DNA from: an uncultured Terrimonas sp.
Lineage (GTDB): Bacteria > Bacteroidota > Bacteroidia > Chitinophagales > Chitinophagaceae
Assembly: GCA_946886925.1 (NCBI GenBank)
Contig: CAMPJQ010000136.1
Location: 1 to 7,151, forward strand
Reading direction: 5' to 3'
DNA: 7,151 nucleotides
Shown: in pieces, positions 1 through 7,087 of the stretch
Layout of the letters: every line of letters begins with the position of its first letter
Position numbering within the stretch: the stretch's first letter is position 1
Program-made: the position numbers and the translations under genes
The notes under the pieces: model-generated
Databases searched by the model: none
Seen by the model: the letters and a program-made list of their open reading frames with translations, nothing else
What the model was told of the DNA's origin: nothing

Positions 1-1722
1 GTATATTTTATGCTCCCGCCGAATGTAACTGCGGAAAGTATCCAGTCCGGAATAAAAAATTTCGTCAAAAAATATTCTGATAATACAGGCCGGGGCGAAA
101 GTATGCTGGTATTACAGCCCATGAAAGACTTTCACTTTAATGTGCAATACGAGGCCCTTGGTGATCACAGCTCCAGCAAAACGATTTTGTTAACACTTGC
201 GCTGATTGCTGTACTGATCATTATTATGGCTTCCATCAACTTCATCAATCTTTCCACGGCACAGGCTATTGGCCGGGGTACGGAAGTTGGTATTCGTAAA
301 GTATTGGGCAGCAGCCGCGGCCAGCTTATGCGCCAGGTAATGGGAGAAACCTTCCTCGTTGTTTTATTTTCACTTATGCTGGCGCTCGTTATTGCCAAAT
401 TGGTGATGCCCTGGTTAAGCAGTGTTGCCAGTGTGCCTCCCGGCATTTCGCTGTTTACACCGGCAAGCAGTTTATTCTTAATCGCGGTATTGATTTTGGT
501 TACCCTGTTATCCGGCGCCTATCCTGCTTTGATTGTATCGGGATTTAAACCTGCGCTTGCGTTAAAAAGCAAGATCAGTGTTGCCAGTATGGGTGGCATT
601 TCCTTAAGAAGAGTTTTGGTTGTTACGCAATTTGCCATTTCACAGGTGCTGATCATTGGAACCATAGTAGCCGTTAGCCAGATGAACTTTGTGCGCAATG
701 CAGACCTGGGATTCAATAAAGATGCAGTGCTGGTGATGCCTTCAAATATGAGCAGTACCAACCTGGCACGCATGAACCCGCTAAAGGAGCAATTGCTGCA
801 AAACCCCAATGTAATAAGCGTTTCATTTGCAAGCGATGAAGCTTCCTCCGAAAACAACTGGGCTTCCAATTTTGCTTTCGATAATAAAGAAGAAGCCCCA
901 TTCCCGGTTTTTTCTAAATATGCTGATGAGGATTACATACAAACATTCGGATTACAGATAGTAGCCGGAAGAAATTATTCGGCAAGTGATACGGTAAAGG
1001 AATATTTAATTAATGAAACCCTGGCAAAAAGACTGGGATTACAGGATCCCAAACAGGCTGTTGGAAAGAACCTGTGGATGGGTGGCGGCCTATGGTTACC
1101 GATAGTAGGTGTGGTAAAAGATTTTAAAGTAAACTCCCTGCGGGAAGAAGTAAAACCGCTTACCATTGCAGCAAGAAAAGATTTCTATTTTACAATTGCG
1201 GTAAAACTCCGTACGCAAAACCTTGCTCAAACAACGGCCCAAATACAAAAGCTATGGGAAAAAACATACCCCGAATATGCTTATGCCAGCCATTTTTCCG
1301 ATGAAACCATAGAACGGTTTTACCGCCAGGAAACCCAGCTATCGCTGCTTTACAAAATTTTCGCCGGTATTTCCATATTCATTTCCTGTCTTGGGCTATA
1401 TGGATTGGTGTCTTATATGGCCATACAAAAAACAAAGGAAGTGGGTATCCGCAAGGTACTGGGCGCAAGTGTAAGCCATATTGTGCTGTTGTTTTCACGG
1501 GAATTTACTTTACTCATTGCTATGGCCTTCCTGGTTGCGGTACCGGCAGGCTGGTATATCATGAACGGCTGGTTACAAAATTTTGTTTACCGGATTGATA
1601 TGGGTATAGGCGTTTTCATTTTAGCCATTGTTGCATCACTCACCATTGCATGGATAACGGTAGGTTACAGGGCGGTAAGGGCGGCACTGGCAAACCCGGT
1701 GAAGGCATTGCGAAGCGAATAG
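1..1722 (+). CDS. FtsX/MacB-type ABC transporter permease, 5' end cut by window edge (permease 1)
   Basis: This is the inner-membrane permease subunit of an ABC transporter. The reading frame is open through base 1, and the first residues (VYFMLPPN) align with an internal stretch of permease 2 (CYTLLKPN, residue 229). The ATG at 10 is therefore internal, and about 228 residues lie upstream of the window; the full length would be about 800. The 573 visible residues hold the end of the first MacB-like extracytoplasmic domain, hydrophobic helices near 61-85, 117-137 and 153-175, a fifth helix near 203-227, a second extracytoplasmic domain (about 228-445, with GVVKDF), and helices near 450-473, 502-520 and 536-556. 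EVGIRKVLG occurs twice (about 95-103 and 480-488), once after the first helix of each FtsX half, where the family contacts its ATPase. The chain ends ANPVKALRSE. No ATPase gene is adjacent within the window. Family assignment is firm; substrate is unknown. Confidence 0.95.
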   Translation, partial: VYFMLPPNVTAESIQSGIKNFVKKYSDNTGRGESMLVLQPMKDFHFNVQYEALGDHSSSKTILLTLALIAVLIIIMASINFINLSTAQAIGRGTEVGIRKVLGSSRGQLMRQVMGETFLVVLFSLMLALVIAKLVMPWLSSVASVPPGISLFTPASSLFLIAVLILVTLLSGAYPALIVSGFKPALALKSKISVASMGGISLRRVLVVTQFAISQVLIIGTIVAVSQMNFVRNADLGFNKDAVLVMPSNMSSTNLARMNPLKEQLLQNPNVISVSFASDEASSENNWASNFAFDNKEEAPFPVFSKYADEDYIQTFGLQIVAGRNYSASDTVKEYLINETLAKRLGLQDPKQAVGKNLWMGGGLWLPIVGVVKDFKVNSLREEVKPLTIAARKDFYFTIAVKLRTQNLAQTTAQIQKLWEKTYPEYAYASHFSDETIERFYRQETQLSLLYKIFAGISIFISCLGLYGLVSYMAIQKTKEVGIRKVLGASVSHIVLLFSREFTLLIAMAFLVAVPAGWYIMNGWLQNFVYRIDMGIGVFILAIVASLTIAWITVGYRAVRAALANPVKALRSE

Positions 1723-1724
1723 GG

Positions 1725-1825
1725 AAATGTTGAGAAATTCATCGGTCGGTACGCGGGAAGAAGCATCAGACCGCTGTTAATGTGAGAATATGAAATGAGA
1801 GAAATGTGAAAATTTGAAAATGAAT
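1725..1825 (+). repeat. Composite intergenic repeat, copy 1: degenerate 8-base-period array around a 31-base core
   Basis: This starts two bases after the stop codon of permease 1. Two 8-base units (AAATGTTG, AGAAATTC) precede the core at 1743-1773. After it come TAATGTGA, GAATATGA, a seven-base slip, then AAATGTGA, AAATTTGA and AAATGAAT. The same units in the same order around a related core follow permease 3. The period and the shared core are read directly from the sequence; the function is unknown. Confidence 0.75.
1743..1773 (+). repeat. 31-base core of the composite repeat, copy 1, with inverted ends
   Basis: The core begins CGGTCGGTACG, contains GAAGAAGC and ends GACCG. Its terminal five bases, CGGTC and GACCG, are perfect inverted repeats separated by 21 bases, so the transcript could fold into a small stem. 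The copy at 6929-6959 has the same length and shares CGGTCGG, ACG, GAAGAAGC and the final CCG, with a one-base compensating shift between them. It resembles no transposon end that I recognise. Confidence 0.7.
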
Positions 1826-1841
1826 AATGTAAAGGTATTAA

Positions 1842-1864
1842 TTGCTGAAAGCTGATGACGGCTC
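1842..1864 (+). repeat. Short AGCTGAT-like repeat fragment upstream of permease 2
   Basis: The stretch reads as TTGCTGA followed by AAGCTGATGACGGCTC. It matches the style of the longer AGCTGAT array at 7088-7142 (which includes ACTGATGGCTC) and stands in the same relative position, after the 8-base-period array. It contains an in-frame TTG that would add 12 residues to permease 2, but the repeat origin argues against that start. Confidence 0.5.
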
Positions 1865-1877
1865 AAAACTTACAATT

Positions 1878-4271
1878 ATGTTTAAAAATTATTTCAAAAT
1901 CGCCTGGCGGAATTTAAAATCCAACAAAGCTTATGCTGCTATAAATGTTATTGGATTATCGCTTGGTATTGCCTGTAGTATTTTAATTTTTACATTTATC
2001 AGTCATCAACTGAGTTATGATAATTTTCACCATAATGCAAACAGAATATATCGTTTAGTTACAGAGTGGCATGATGAAGAAGTGAATCATTCACAAGCGG
2101 TACCGCAACCGCTGGGCAAAGCTTTTCGTACAGACTTTTCATTTGATGAAAATACAGCCCGTATTGTTGATTACAGGAATACGCTCATTACATTGGTTGG
2201 CGATAAACAGAACAGAAAGTTTAATGAAGAAAATGGTGTTGCCTTTGTAGAGCCGGCATTTTTCAGCATATTCAATTTCCCTTTATTGGCAGGTAATGCC
2301 AGAATTACATTGCAAAACCCCAATGAAGCGCTGGTAACAGAAACTATTGCAAAGAAATATTATACCTCTGCTGATGCAGCCATTGGTAAAACCATTCGGC
2401 TTGATAACGCAACAGATTTTGTGATTAAAGGCATTTTAAAAGATCTTCCCGCTAATACCGACCGTCGACAGAATATATTCTTATCATATCAAAATTTGAA
2501 AGACCGGAACGCATGGCTTGCCAGCGACAGCAGTTGGGGTGGTGTGTATAGCGGCAGCCAGTGCTATACATTGTTAAAACCAAATATAACAGAAGCACAG
2601 GTAAATAAAGCATTATCGCTAATTGTAAATAAAAATTTTGAAGGAAGAGATGCAAAGGTGTGGACATTCAGGCTGCAGCCCTTAAACGATATCCATTTCA
2701 ACCCGGATTTTAATGGTTATGCAAATAAAGGCTATTTATGGGCGCTTGGTTTTATAGGTTTGTTTCTATTAATAACCGCCTGTGTAAATTTTGTAAATCT
2801 TGCTACAGCGCAGGCGCTTAACCGCTCAAAAGAAATTGGCATCAGAAAAGTGTTGGGCAGTTTAAAAAAACAAGTGTTCTGGCAGTTTATTGCGGAAACT
2901 ACGTTGATAACAATTGTAGCGGCTATCATTGCCTGTATGATGGCCTGGCTTGCATTGCCATTCATTAATCAGTTGTTCAGGTCGCAAATGCACTTGCACA
3001 TACTCGGTTGGCAAATGATCTCTTTTATACTGATAACGGTATTGCTTGTTGTGTTTTTTTCCGGTTCATATCCTGGCCTTGTACTGGCAAGGTTTAAACC
3101 CGTTATTGCTTTGAAAAGCAAGCTTTCACAAAAACATATAGGTGGATTTTCATTAAGAAGAATATTAGTGATTACACAATTTGCTATTTCGCAAATGCTC
3201 ATTATAGGCACGATTGTAATTGCCAGCCAGGTAAATTATTCCACAAATGCAGATATTGGTTTTAATAAAGAGTCTATTGTAATACTGCCCTTGCCACAAA
3301 ATGATAAGGTAAAGGCGAATACTTTAAAAACAAGGCTTGCCGCTTTGTCTGGTGTTGAAAAAGTTTCGTTATGCTTTCAGCCACCGGCATCACAAAGTAA
3401 TAGCAGAACCGGCGTGCGGTACGATAATCGTGCTGAAGATGAACATTGGAGTATTAACATGAAGAGCGCAGATGATCAATACCTGAACACATTTGGCTTA
3501 AAACTGGCGGCAGGCCGGAACTTTTTTCCTTCAGATACGACAAGGGAGTTCCTGGTGAATGAAACATTTGTGAAACAATTGAATATTACATCCCCCGGAG
3601 AGGTTATTGGCAAAAGACTAAGTGTAAACGGAGGCACTATTACGGCTCCTATTGTTGGTGTGGTAAAAGATTTTAATAATTCTTCTTTGCATAACCAGAT
3701 TGACGCGATATGCATCATGCCCAATGTAGCAAGTTATTCCAATTGTGCCGTAAAAATCAATGGAAACAATATAAAATCAACCCTTGCATCTTTTGACAAA
3801 ATATGGAATGAAACCTATCCTGACTACCTCTATAATTATCAGTTTCTGGATGAGCGCATCGGTGAGTTTTACAGGATGGATGGTATTATGCTTATCATGA
3901 TAGAGGTTTTTGCTATTATCGCCATCATTATCGGATGCCTGGGATTATATGGGCTTGTATCATTTATGGCATTGCGAAAAAACAAAGAAATCGGTGTTCG
4001 AAAAGTACTCGGTGCTTCCCTGCAAAGTATTCTTTGGTTGTTTGGTAAAGAATTCAGCAGGCTTTTAATAATAGCTTTCATTATTGCGGGGCCTGTTGCC
4101 TGGTGGGCGATGAATAAATATCTGCAGGATTTTGAATACAAAAAACCACTTGGTATTGAAGTGTTTGCATTAGCGATAACAGCCACATTTTTAATAGCGT
4201 TTGTTACGGTTGGGTACAGGTCATTGCGGGCAGCAATAGCAAATCCCGTGAAGTCCCTGAGGACGGAGTAA
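1878..4271 (+). CDS. FtsX/MacB-type ABC transporter permease (permease 2), 797 aa
   Basis: This is a complete inner-membrane permease with the duplicated FtsX/MacB layout. A short cytoplasmic N-terminus (MFKNYFKIAWRNLKSNK) leads into helix 1 at about 20-42. A MacB-like extracytoplasmic domain follows (about 43-284), then helices near 285-309, 339-361 and 376-398, and helix 5 near 427-451. A second MacB-like domain (about 452-668, with GVVKDF near 594) is followed by helices near 669-693, 722-744 and 758-780. EIGIRKVLG lies at 319-327 and EIGVRKVLG at 704-712; the chain ends ANPVKSLRTE. The ATG at 1878 is preferred because MFKNYFKIAWRNL matches the start of permease 3 (MIKNFFKTAYRNL); the alternative TTG at 1842 lies in repeat DNA. 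No Shine-Dalgarno sequence is seen, as is usual in Bacteroidota. It is clearly closer to permease 1 than to permease 3. The gene looks more AT-rich than its neighbours. Substrate and ATPase partner are unknown. Confidence 0.96.
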   Translation: MFKNYFKIAWRNLKSNKAYAAINVIGLSLGIACSILIFTFISHQLSYDNFHHNANRIYRLVTEWHDEEVNHSQAVPQPLGKAFRTDFSFDENTARIVDYRNTLITLVGDKQNRKFNEENGVAFVEPAFFSIFNFPLLAGNARITLQNPNEALVTETIAKKYYTSADAAIGKTIRLDNATDFVIKGILKDLPANTDRRQNIFLSYQNLKDRNAWLASDSSWGGVYSGSQCYTLLKPNITEAQVNKALSLIVNKNFEGRDAKVWTFRLQPLNDIHFNPDFNGYANKGYLWALGFIGLFLLITACVNFVNLATAQALNRSKEIGIRKVLGSLKKQVFWQFIAETTLITIVAAIIACMMAWLALPFINQLFRSQMHLHILGWQMISFILITVLLVVFFSGSYPGLVLARFKPVIALKSKLSQKHIGGFSLRRILVITQFAISQMLIIGTIVIASQVNYSTNADIGFNKESIVILPLPQNDKVKANTLKTRLAALSGVEKVSLCFQPPASQSNSRTGVRYDNRAEDEHWSINMKSADDQYLNTFGLKLAAGRNFFPSDTTREFLVNETFVKQLNITSPGEVIGKRLSVNGGTITAPIVGVVKDFNNSSLHNQIDAICIMPNVASYSNCAVKINGNNIKSTLASFDKIWNETYPDYLYNYQFLDERIGEFYRMDGIMLIMIEVFAIIAIIIGCLGLYGLVSFMALRKNKEIGVRKVLGASLQSILWLFGKEFSRLLIIAFIIAGPVAWWAMNKYLQDFEYKKPLGIEVFALAITATFLIAFVTVGYRSLRAAIANPVKSLRTE

Positions 4272-4276
4272 GGCGG

Positions 4277-4304
4277 GTGGTAAAGTAGCAAGTGGTAAGA
4301 AACA
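4277..4304 (+). repeat. Short degenerate 7-base-period repeat after permease 2
   Basis: Four consecutive seven-base blocks read GTGGTAA, AGTAGCA, AGTGGTA, AGAAACA, starting six bases after the stop codon of permease 2. The similarity is limited to about three units, so chance is possible. It is listed because the other two intergenic regions also carry short-period arrays directly after a stop codon. Confidence 0.3.
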
Positions 4305-4352
4305 AAACTTTAATGTATGTTGAATCTGATTGCTGACCTCATAAACACTATA

Positions 4353-4378
4353 ACACCGGTGAGGTGTAACATTTTTTT
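4353..4378 (+). terminator. Possible weak intrinsic terminator after permease 2
   Basis: ACACC (4353-4357) and GGTGT (4363-4367) can pair around a five-base loop. Four bases later a run of seven T follows (4372-4378). The stem is only five pairs, and the spacing to the T run is longer than ideal. The position, about 80 bases after the stop codon of permease 2 and ahead of permease 3, fits a terminator. Confidence 0.3.
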
Positions 4379-4415
4379 CACTCATACGTATATAATATGC
4401 AACATTGATTTTTTT

Positions 4416-4468
4416 TGCCGGTCTTTACTTGGGCCGGCGCCTGTCGTTTTTGATAATATTCCGCCGGC
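4416..4468 (+). promoter_or_regulatory. Overlapping GC-rich hairpins in the leader of permease 3
   Basis: Three GC-rich segments stand out in an otherwise AT-rich leader. Bases 4416-4424 can pair with 4431-4439 (five G-C pairs in a row plus one C-G pair and three G-U pairs, loop TTACTT). Bases 4433-4439 (GCCGGCG) can instead pair perfectly with 4462-4468 (CGCCGGC) across 22 bases. The two foldings share the middle segment and exclude each other. The last segment lies within a 10-base palindrome, CCGCCGGCGG (4461-4470), 25 bases ahead of the start codon. A leader with alternative folds, or a protein-binding site at the palindrome, would both fit; neither is proven. Confidence 0.3.
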
Positions 4469-4495
4469 GGGATTTCATCTTTCTTATACAATCGT

Positions 4496-6868
4496 ATGAT
4501 CAAAAATTTCTTTAAGACAGCGTATCGCAACCTGGTGCGCAACAAAGGCTTTTCAACCATCAATATTACCGGTTTAGCCATAGGCATGGCCAGCGCCATC
4601 CTTATTTTACTGTGGATACAGAACGAAGTAAGCTATGACCAGTTCCATGACAAAAAAGACAGGATTTACGAAGCCTGGAACCGGGCCCGTTTCGATGGCA
4701 AACTCATGTGCTGGAACACTACGCCCAAGATACTGGCAAGAACACTTGAGCATGACCTGCCGGAAGTGGAAAGGGCCGTGCGGGTAAACTGGAACAACAA
4801 CCTGCTGTTTACCGTGGGTGATAAAAGAATAATGAAATCCGGTAATATGGTGGATACCGGCTTTCTTCAAATGTTTAGCTTTCCCCTGCTGAGAGGCAAT
4901 CCTGCCACGGCGCTCAATGATATGCATTCAATCCTGCTTACAGAAAAAACGGCTAAAAGTCTTTTTGGTGATGAAGATGCGATGGGTAAAACAATTAAAG
5001 TAGATAACAAGGATAATTTTACAGTAACCGGCATTCTAAAAGACTTTCCCAATCATTCAAGATTTACTTCCGAATACCTGATACCCTGGTCGTATTTAAG
5101 GCATACCGGTGGCGATGATTCCAGTTGGGGCAACAACAGCACCCGCACTTATGTAATGCTGAAACCCAATGCCACCCAGGCTTCTGTAGTACCTAAATTG
5201 CAGGTATTGAAGCAAAAATACGATGAGGAAGCCCGTACAGATAAATGGGAAATGTTTATATACCCCTTAAAAAAATGGCGGTTGTATTCGAGCTTTACCA
5301 ACGGGGTGGAAGATGGCCGCGGCCGTATTGAATTTGTACGATTGTTTGGCATTATAGCCGCCTTTATCCTGCTCATCGCCTGCATCAATTTTATGAACCT
5401 GAGTACGGCGCGCAGCGAAAAGAGAGCGAAAGAAGTAGGTATCCGTAAAGTGGTGGGCGCCCGTAAAGGAACCCTGGTAGGGCAATTTATTGGAGAATCC
5501 ATTTTACTTTCTTTCCTGGCGGCCCTGCTGGCCCTTATTATTGTGGTCATCAGTATACCTGCATACAACCAGCTTACAGATAAAAAACTGTTCATTGATT
5601 TTGCGGATATTAACACTTGGCTGGCAGGTATAGGTTTCATTGTATTTACGGGCGTACTGGCAGGCAGCTACCCGGCTTTTTTTCTTTCGTCTTTTCAACC
5701 GGTGAAAGTGCTTAAAGGAACTTTTAAAAAAGCACATGCTTTGGTTACACCACGTAAAATACTGGTAGTGCTTCAATTTACATTTGCTATTATTCTTATT
5801 ATCTGTACCATCATTGTTAAACAACAGATTGATTATGCCCGTAACCGGGAAACAGGATACGATAAAAACAACCTGGTCTATCATTTTTTTTCAAACGATA
5901 TTGAAAAAAATTACGCGCTTATTAAAAACGAACTGCTTGCTTCCGGGGCCGCTACATCGGTAGTAAAAACGAATTCTCCGCTTACAGAAGTGTGGAGTGA
6001 TGGCTGGGGACAGGAATGGGAAGGGAAAGACCCGAATGATAAAACAGATTTTTACCGCTATGTGGCCGATGACGGGCTGGGAAGGGCCACAGGCATGCAA
6101 TTCATCCAGGGCCGCGATTTTGACCTGAAAAATTTTCCAACCGATTCAACAGGAATGATCATCAACGAATCCTCGCTGAAAGTAATGAAATTTAAAGAGC
6201 CGATTGGCAAAACGGTAAAAGACAATGGTGTATCGTGGCACATTATTGGCGTAATAAAAGATTTTATCATTACTTCTCCCTATGAACCTATCCGCCCGAT
6301 GCTGATCATGGGCGCCAAATCGAACTGGTTTCAAACTGTGCTTATTAAGCTCAACGATAAGCAGCCTGTTGCACAAAACCTGAAAGCGGCCGAAACCATT
6401 TTCAAAAAATACAATCCCGAATATCCTTTCGATTACAAATTTGTTGATGAGGAATATGCCAAAAAATTTGAGAATGAACAACGCCAGGGAACACTGGCTG
6501 CATTGTTCGCAGCACTTACCATATTCATTTCCTGCTTAGGGTTGTTTGGTCTGGCTACTTATATGGCCGAAAACCGGATCAAAGAGATCGGCGTTAGAAA
6601 GGTATTGGGTGCATCCGTAACAGGCATCACGGCCCTGATTTCAAAAGATTTTTTAAAGCTTGTTTTCGTGTCTTTTGTTATCGCTGCACCATTGTCGTGG
6701 TGGGCCATGTACAAATGGTTGCAGGATTATTCTTACCGTGTAAGCATTCAATGGTGGGTATTTGCATTGGCCTGCATGGTATCGGTAATGATTGCGCTGC
6801 TCACCATAAGCTATCAATCTATAAAAGCTGCTGTCGCAAACCCCGTGAAGTCATTGCGAACAGAGTAA
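4496..6868 (+). CDS. FtsX/MacB-type ABC transporter permease (permease 3), 790 aa
   Basis: This is a complete permease with the same eight-helix duplicated layout. The N-terminus MIKNFFKTAYRNLVRNK leads into helix 1 (about 19-42) and a MacB-like extracytoplasmic domain (about 43-280). Helices follow near 281-303, 331-355 and 374-398, with helix 5 near 421-441. A second extracytoplasmic domain (about 442-665, with GVIKDF near 585) precedes helices near 666-690, 718-738 and 752-776. EVGIRKVVG lies at 313-321 and EIGVRKVLG at 697-705; the chain ends ANPVKSLRTE, as in permease 2. The stretch around helix 5 (PRKILVVLQFTFAIILIICTI) differs from the near-shared SLRRxLVxTQFAISQ of permeases 1 and 2, so this is a separate branch of the family. 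The ATG is chosen by alignment with permease 2; no Shine-Dalgarno sequence is visible. A 224-base leader with potential hairpins suggests expression can be separate from permease 2. It needs an ATPase from elsewhere; substrate is unknown. Confidence 0.96.
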   Translation: MIKNFFKTAYRNLVRNKGFSTINITGLAIGMASAILILLWIQNEVSYDQFHDKKDRIYEAWNRARFDGKLMCWNTTPKILARTLEHDLPEVERAVRVNWNNNLLFTVGDKRIMKSGNMVDTGFLQMFSFPLLRGNPATALNDMHSILLTEKTAKSLFGDEDAMGKTIKVDNKDNFTVTGILKDFPNHSRFTSEYLIPWSYLRHTGGDDSSWGNNSTRTYVMLKPNATQASVVPKLQVLKQKYDEEARTDKWEMFIYPLKKWRLYSSFTNGVEDGRGRIEFVRLFGIIAAFILLIACINFMNLSTARSEKRAKEVGIRKVVGARKGTLVGQFIGESILLSFLAALLALIIVVISIPAYNQLTDKKLFIDFADINTWLAGIGFIVFTGVLAGSYPAFFLSSFQPVKVLKGTFKKAHALVTPRKILVVLQFTFAIILIICTIIVKQQIDYARNRETGYDKNNLVYHFFSNDIEKNYALIKNELLASGAATSVVKTNSPLTEVWSDGWGQEWEGKDPNDKTDFYRYVADDGLGRATGMQFIQGRDFDLKNFPTDSTGMIINESSLKVMKFKEPIGKTVKDNGVSWHIIGVIKDFIITSPYEPIRPMLIMGAKSNWFQTVLIKLNDKQPVAQNLKAAETIFKKYNPEYPFDYKFVDEEYAKKFENEQRQGTLAALFAALTIFISCLGLFGLATYMAENRIKEIGVRKVLGASVTGITALISKDFLKLVFVSFVIAAPLSWWAMYKWLQDYSYRVSIQWWVFALACMVSVMIALLTISYQSIKAAVANPVKSLRTE

Positions 6869-6871
6869 TAC

Positions 6872-7005
6872 AAATGTGGAAATTTGAAAATGTGGAAATG
6901 TGAAAATGTGGAAGTACGGAAATGAAAGCGGTCGGCACGAAATGAAGAAGCGTAATCCGTGGAATAAATGTGGAAGTGTGGAAACCTGAAAATGGGAGAA
7001 TGTAA
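6872..7005 (+). repeat. Composite intergenic repeat, copy 2: 8-base-period array around a 31-base core
   Basis: This begins three bases after the stop codon of permease 3. Seven 8-base units run without a slip: AAATGTGG, AAATTTGA, AAATGTGG, AAATGTGA, AAATGTGG, AAGTACGG, AAATGAAA (6872-6927). The 31-base core follows (6929-6959). The array then resumes in register from 6966 with AAATGTGG, AAGTGTGG, AAACCTGA, AAATGGGA and GAATGTAA. The order of parts is the same as in the gap after permease 1. All units are purine-rich on the + strand. I see no coding content. Confidence 0.8.
6929..6959 (+). repeat. 31-base core of the composite repeat, copy 2
   Basis: The core begins CGGTCGGCACG, contains GAAGAAGC and ends TCCG. 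It has the same length as the core at 1743-1773 and shares its first seven bases, the ACG, the GAAGAAGC block and the closing CCG. The end pairing is weaker here (CGG with CCG only), so the stem proposed for copy 1 is not fully kept. Confidence 0.7.
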
Positions 7006-7015
7006 AATGCACACC

Positions 7016-7050
7016 CTCTCACTTCTCACCTTTCACCTCTAACCTTGAAA
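7016..7050 (+). repeat. Pyrimidine-rich 7-base-period array
   Basis: Consecutive seven-base units read CTCTCAC, TTCTCAC, CTTTCAC, CTCTAAC, then a decayed CTTGAAA. The first four share the pattern of four pyrimidines, a pyrimidine or A, A and C. The strand bias is opposite to that of the purine-rich array just upstream, which could let the two pair weakly in RNA. No copy is seen in the gap after permease 1. Confidence 0.6.
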
Positions 7051-7087
7051 GGAGTATTTATTCTATCGTTAGTAATTACCCCCTTAT

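Noticed and set aside
10..12. ATG at 10 as the true start of permease 1
   Set aside because: The frame is open to base 1, and the first residues align with the interior of permease 2, so this methionine is internal.
1842..1877. TTG start giving an 809-residue permease 2
   Set aside because: The added residues come from repeat-like DNA, and the alignment with permease 3 begins at the ATG at 1878.
4391..4396. TATAAT as a promoter -10 box for permease 3
   Set aside because: It is a proteobacterial-style box with no matching -35 element at about 17 bases, and the usual Bacteroidota pattern (TTTG, then TAnnTTTG) is not present there.
4317..4499. Small open frame of 60 residues whose TGA overlaps the ATG of permease 3
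   Set aside because: The ATGA overlap is attractive, but the predicted peptide has no recognisable features, and the stretch carries the terminator-like and leader hairpins. Non-coding leader DNA is the simpler reading.
5149..5640. Minus-strand open frame of 163 residues inside permease 3
   Set aside because: It lies wholly antisense to a strongly conserved coding region and shows no coherent domain.
6814..7029. Minus-strand open frames across the 3' repeat region
   Set aside because: Their peptides are low-complexity runs (HFHIFKFPH-like) produced by the 8-base-period repeat and the antisense of the permease 3 tail.
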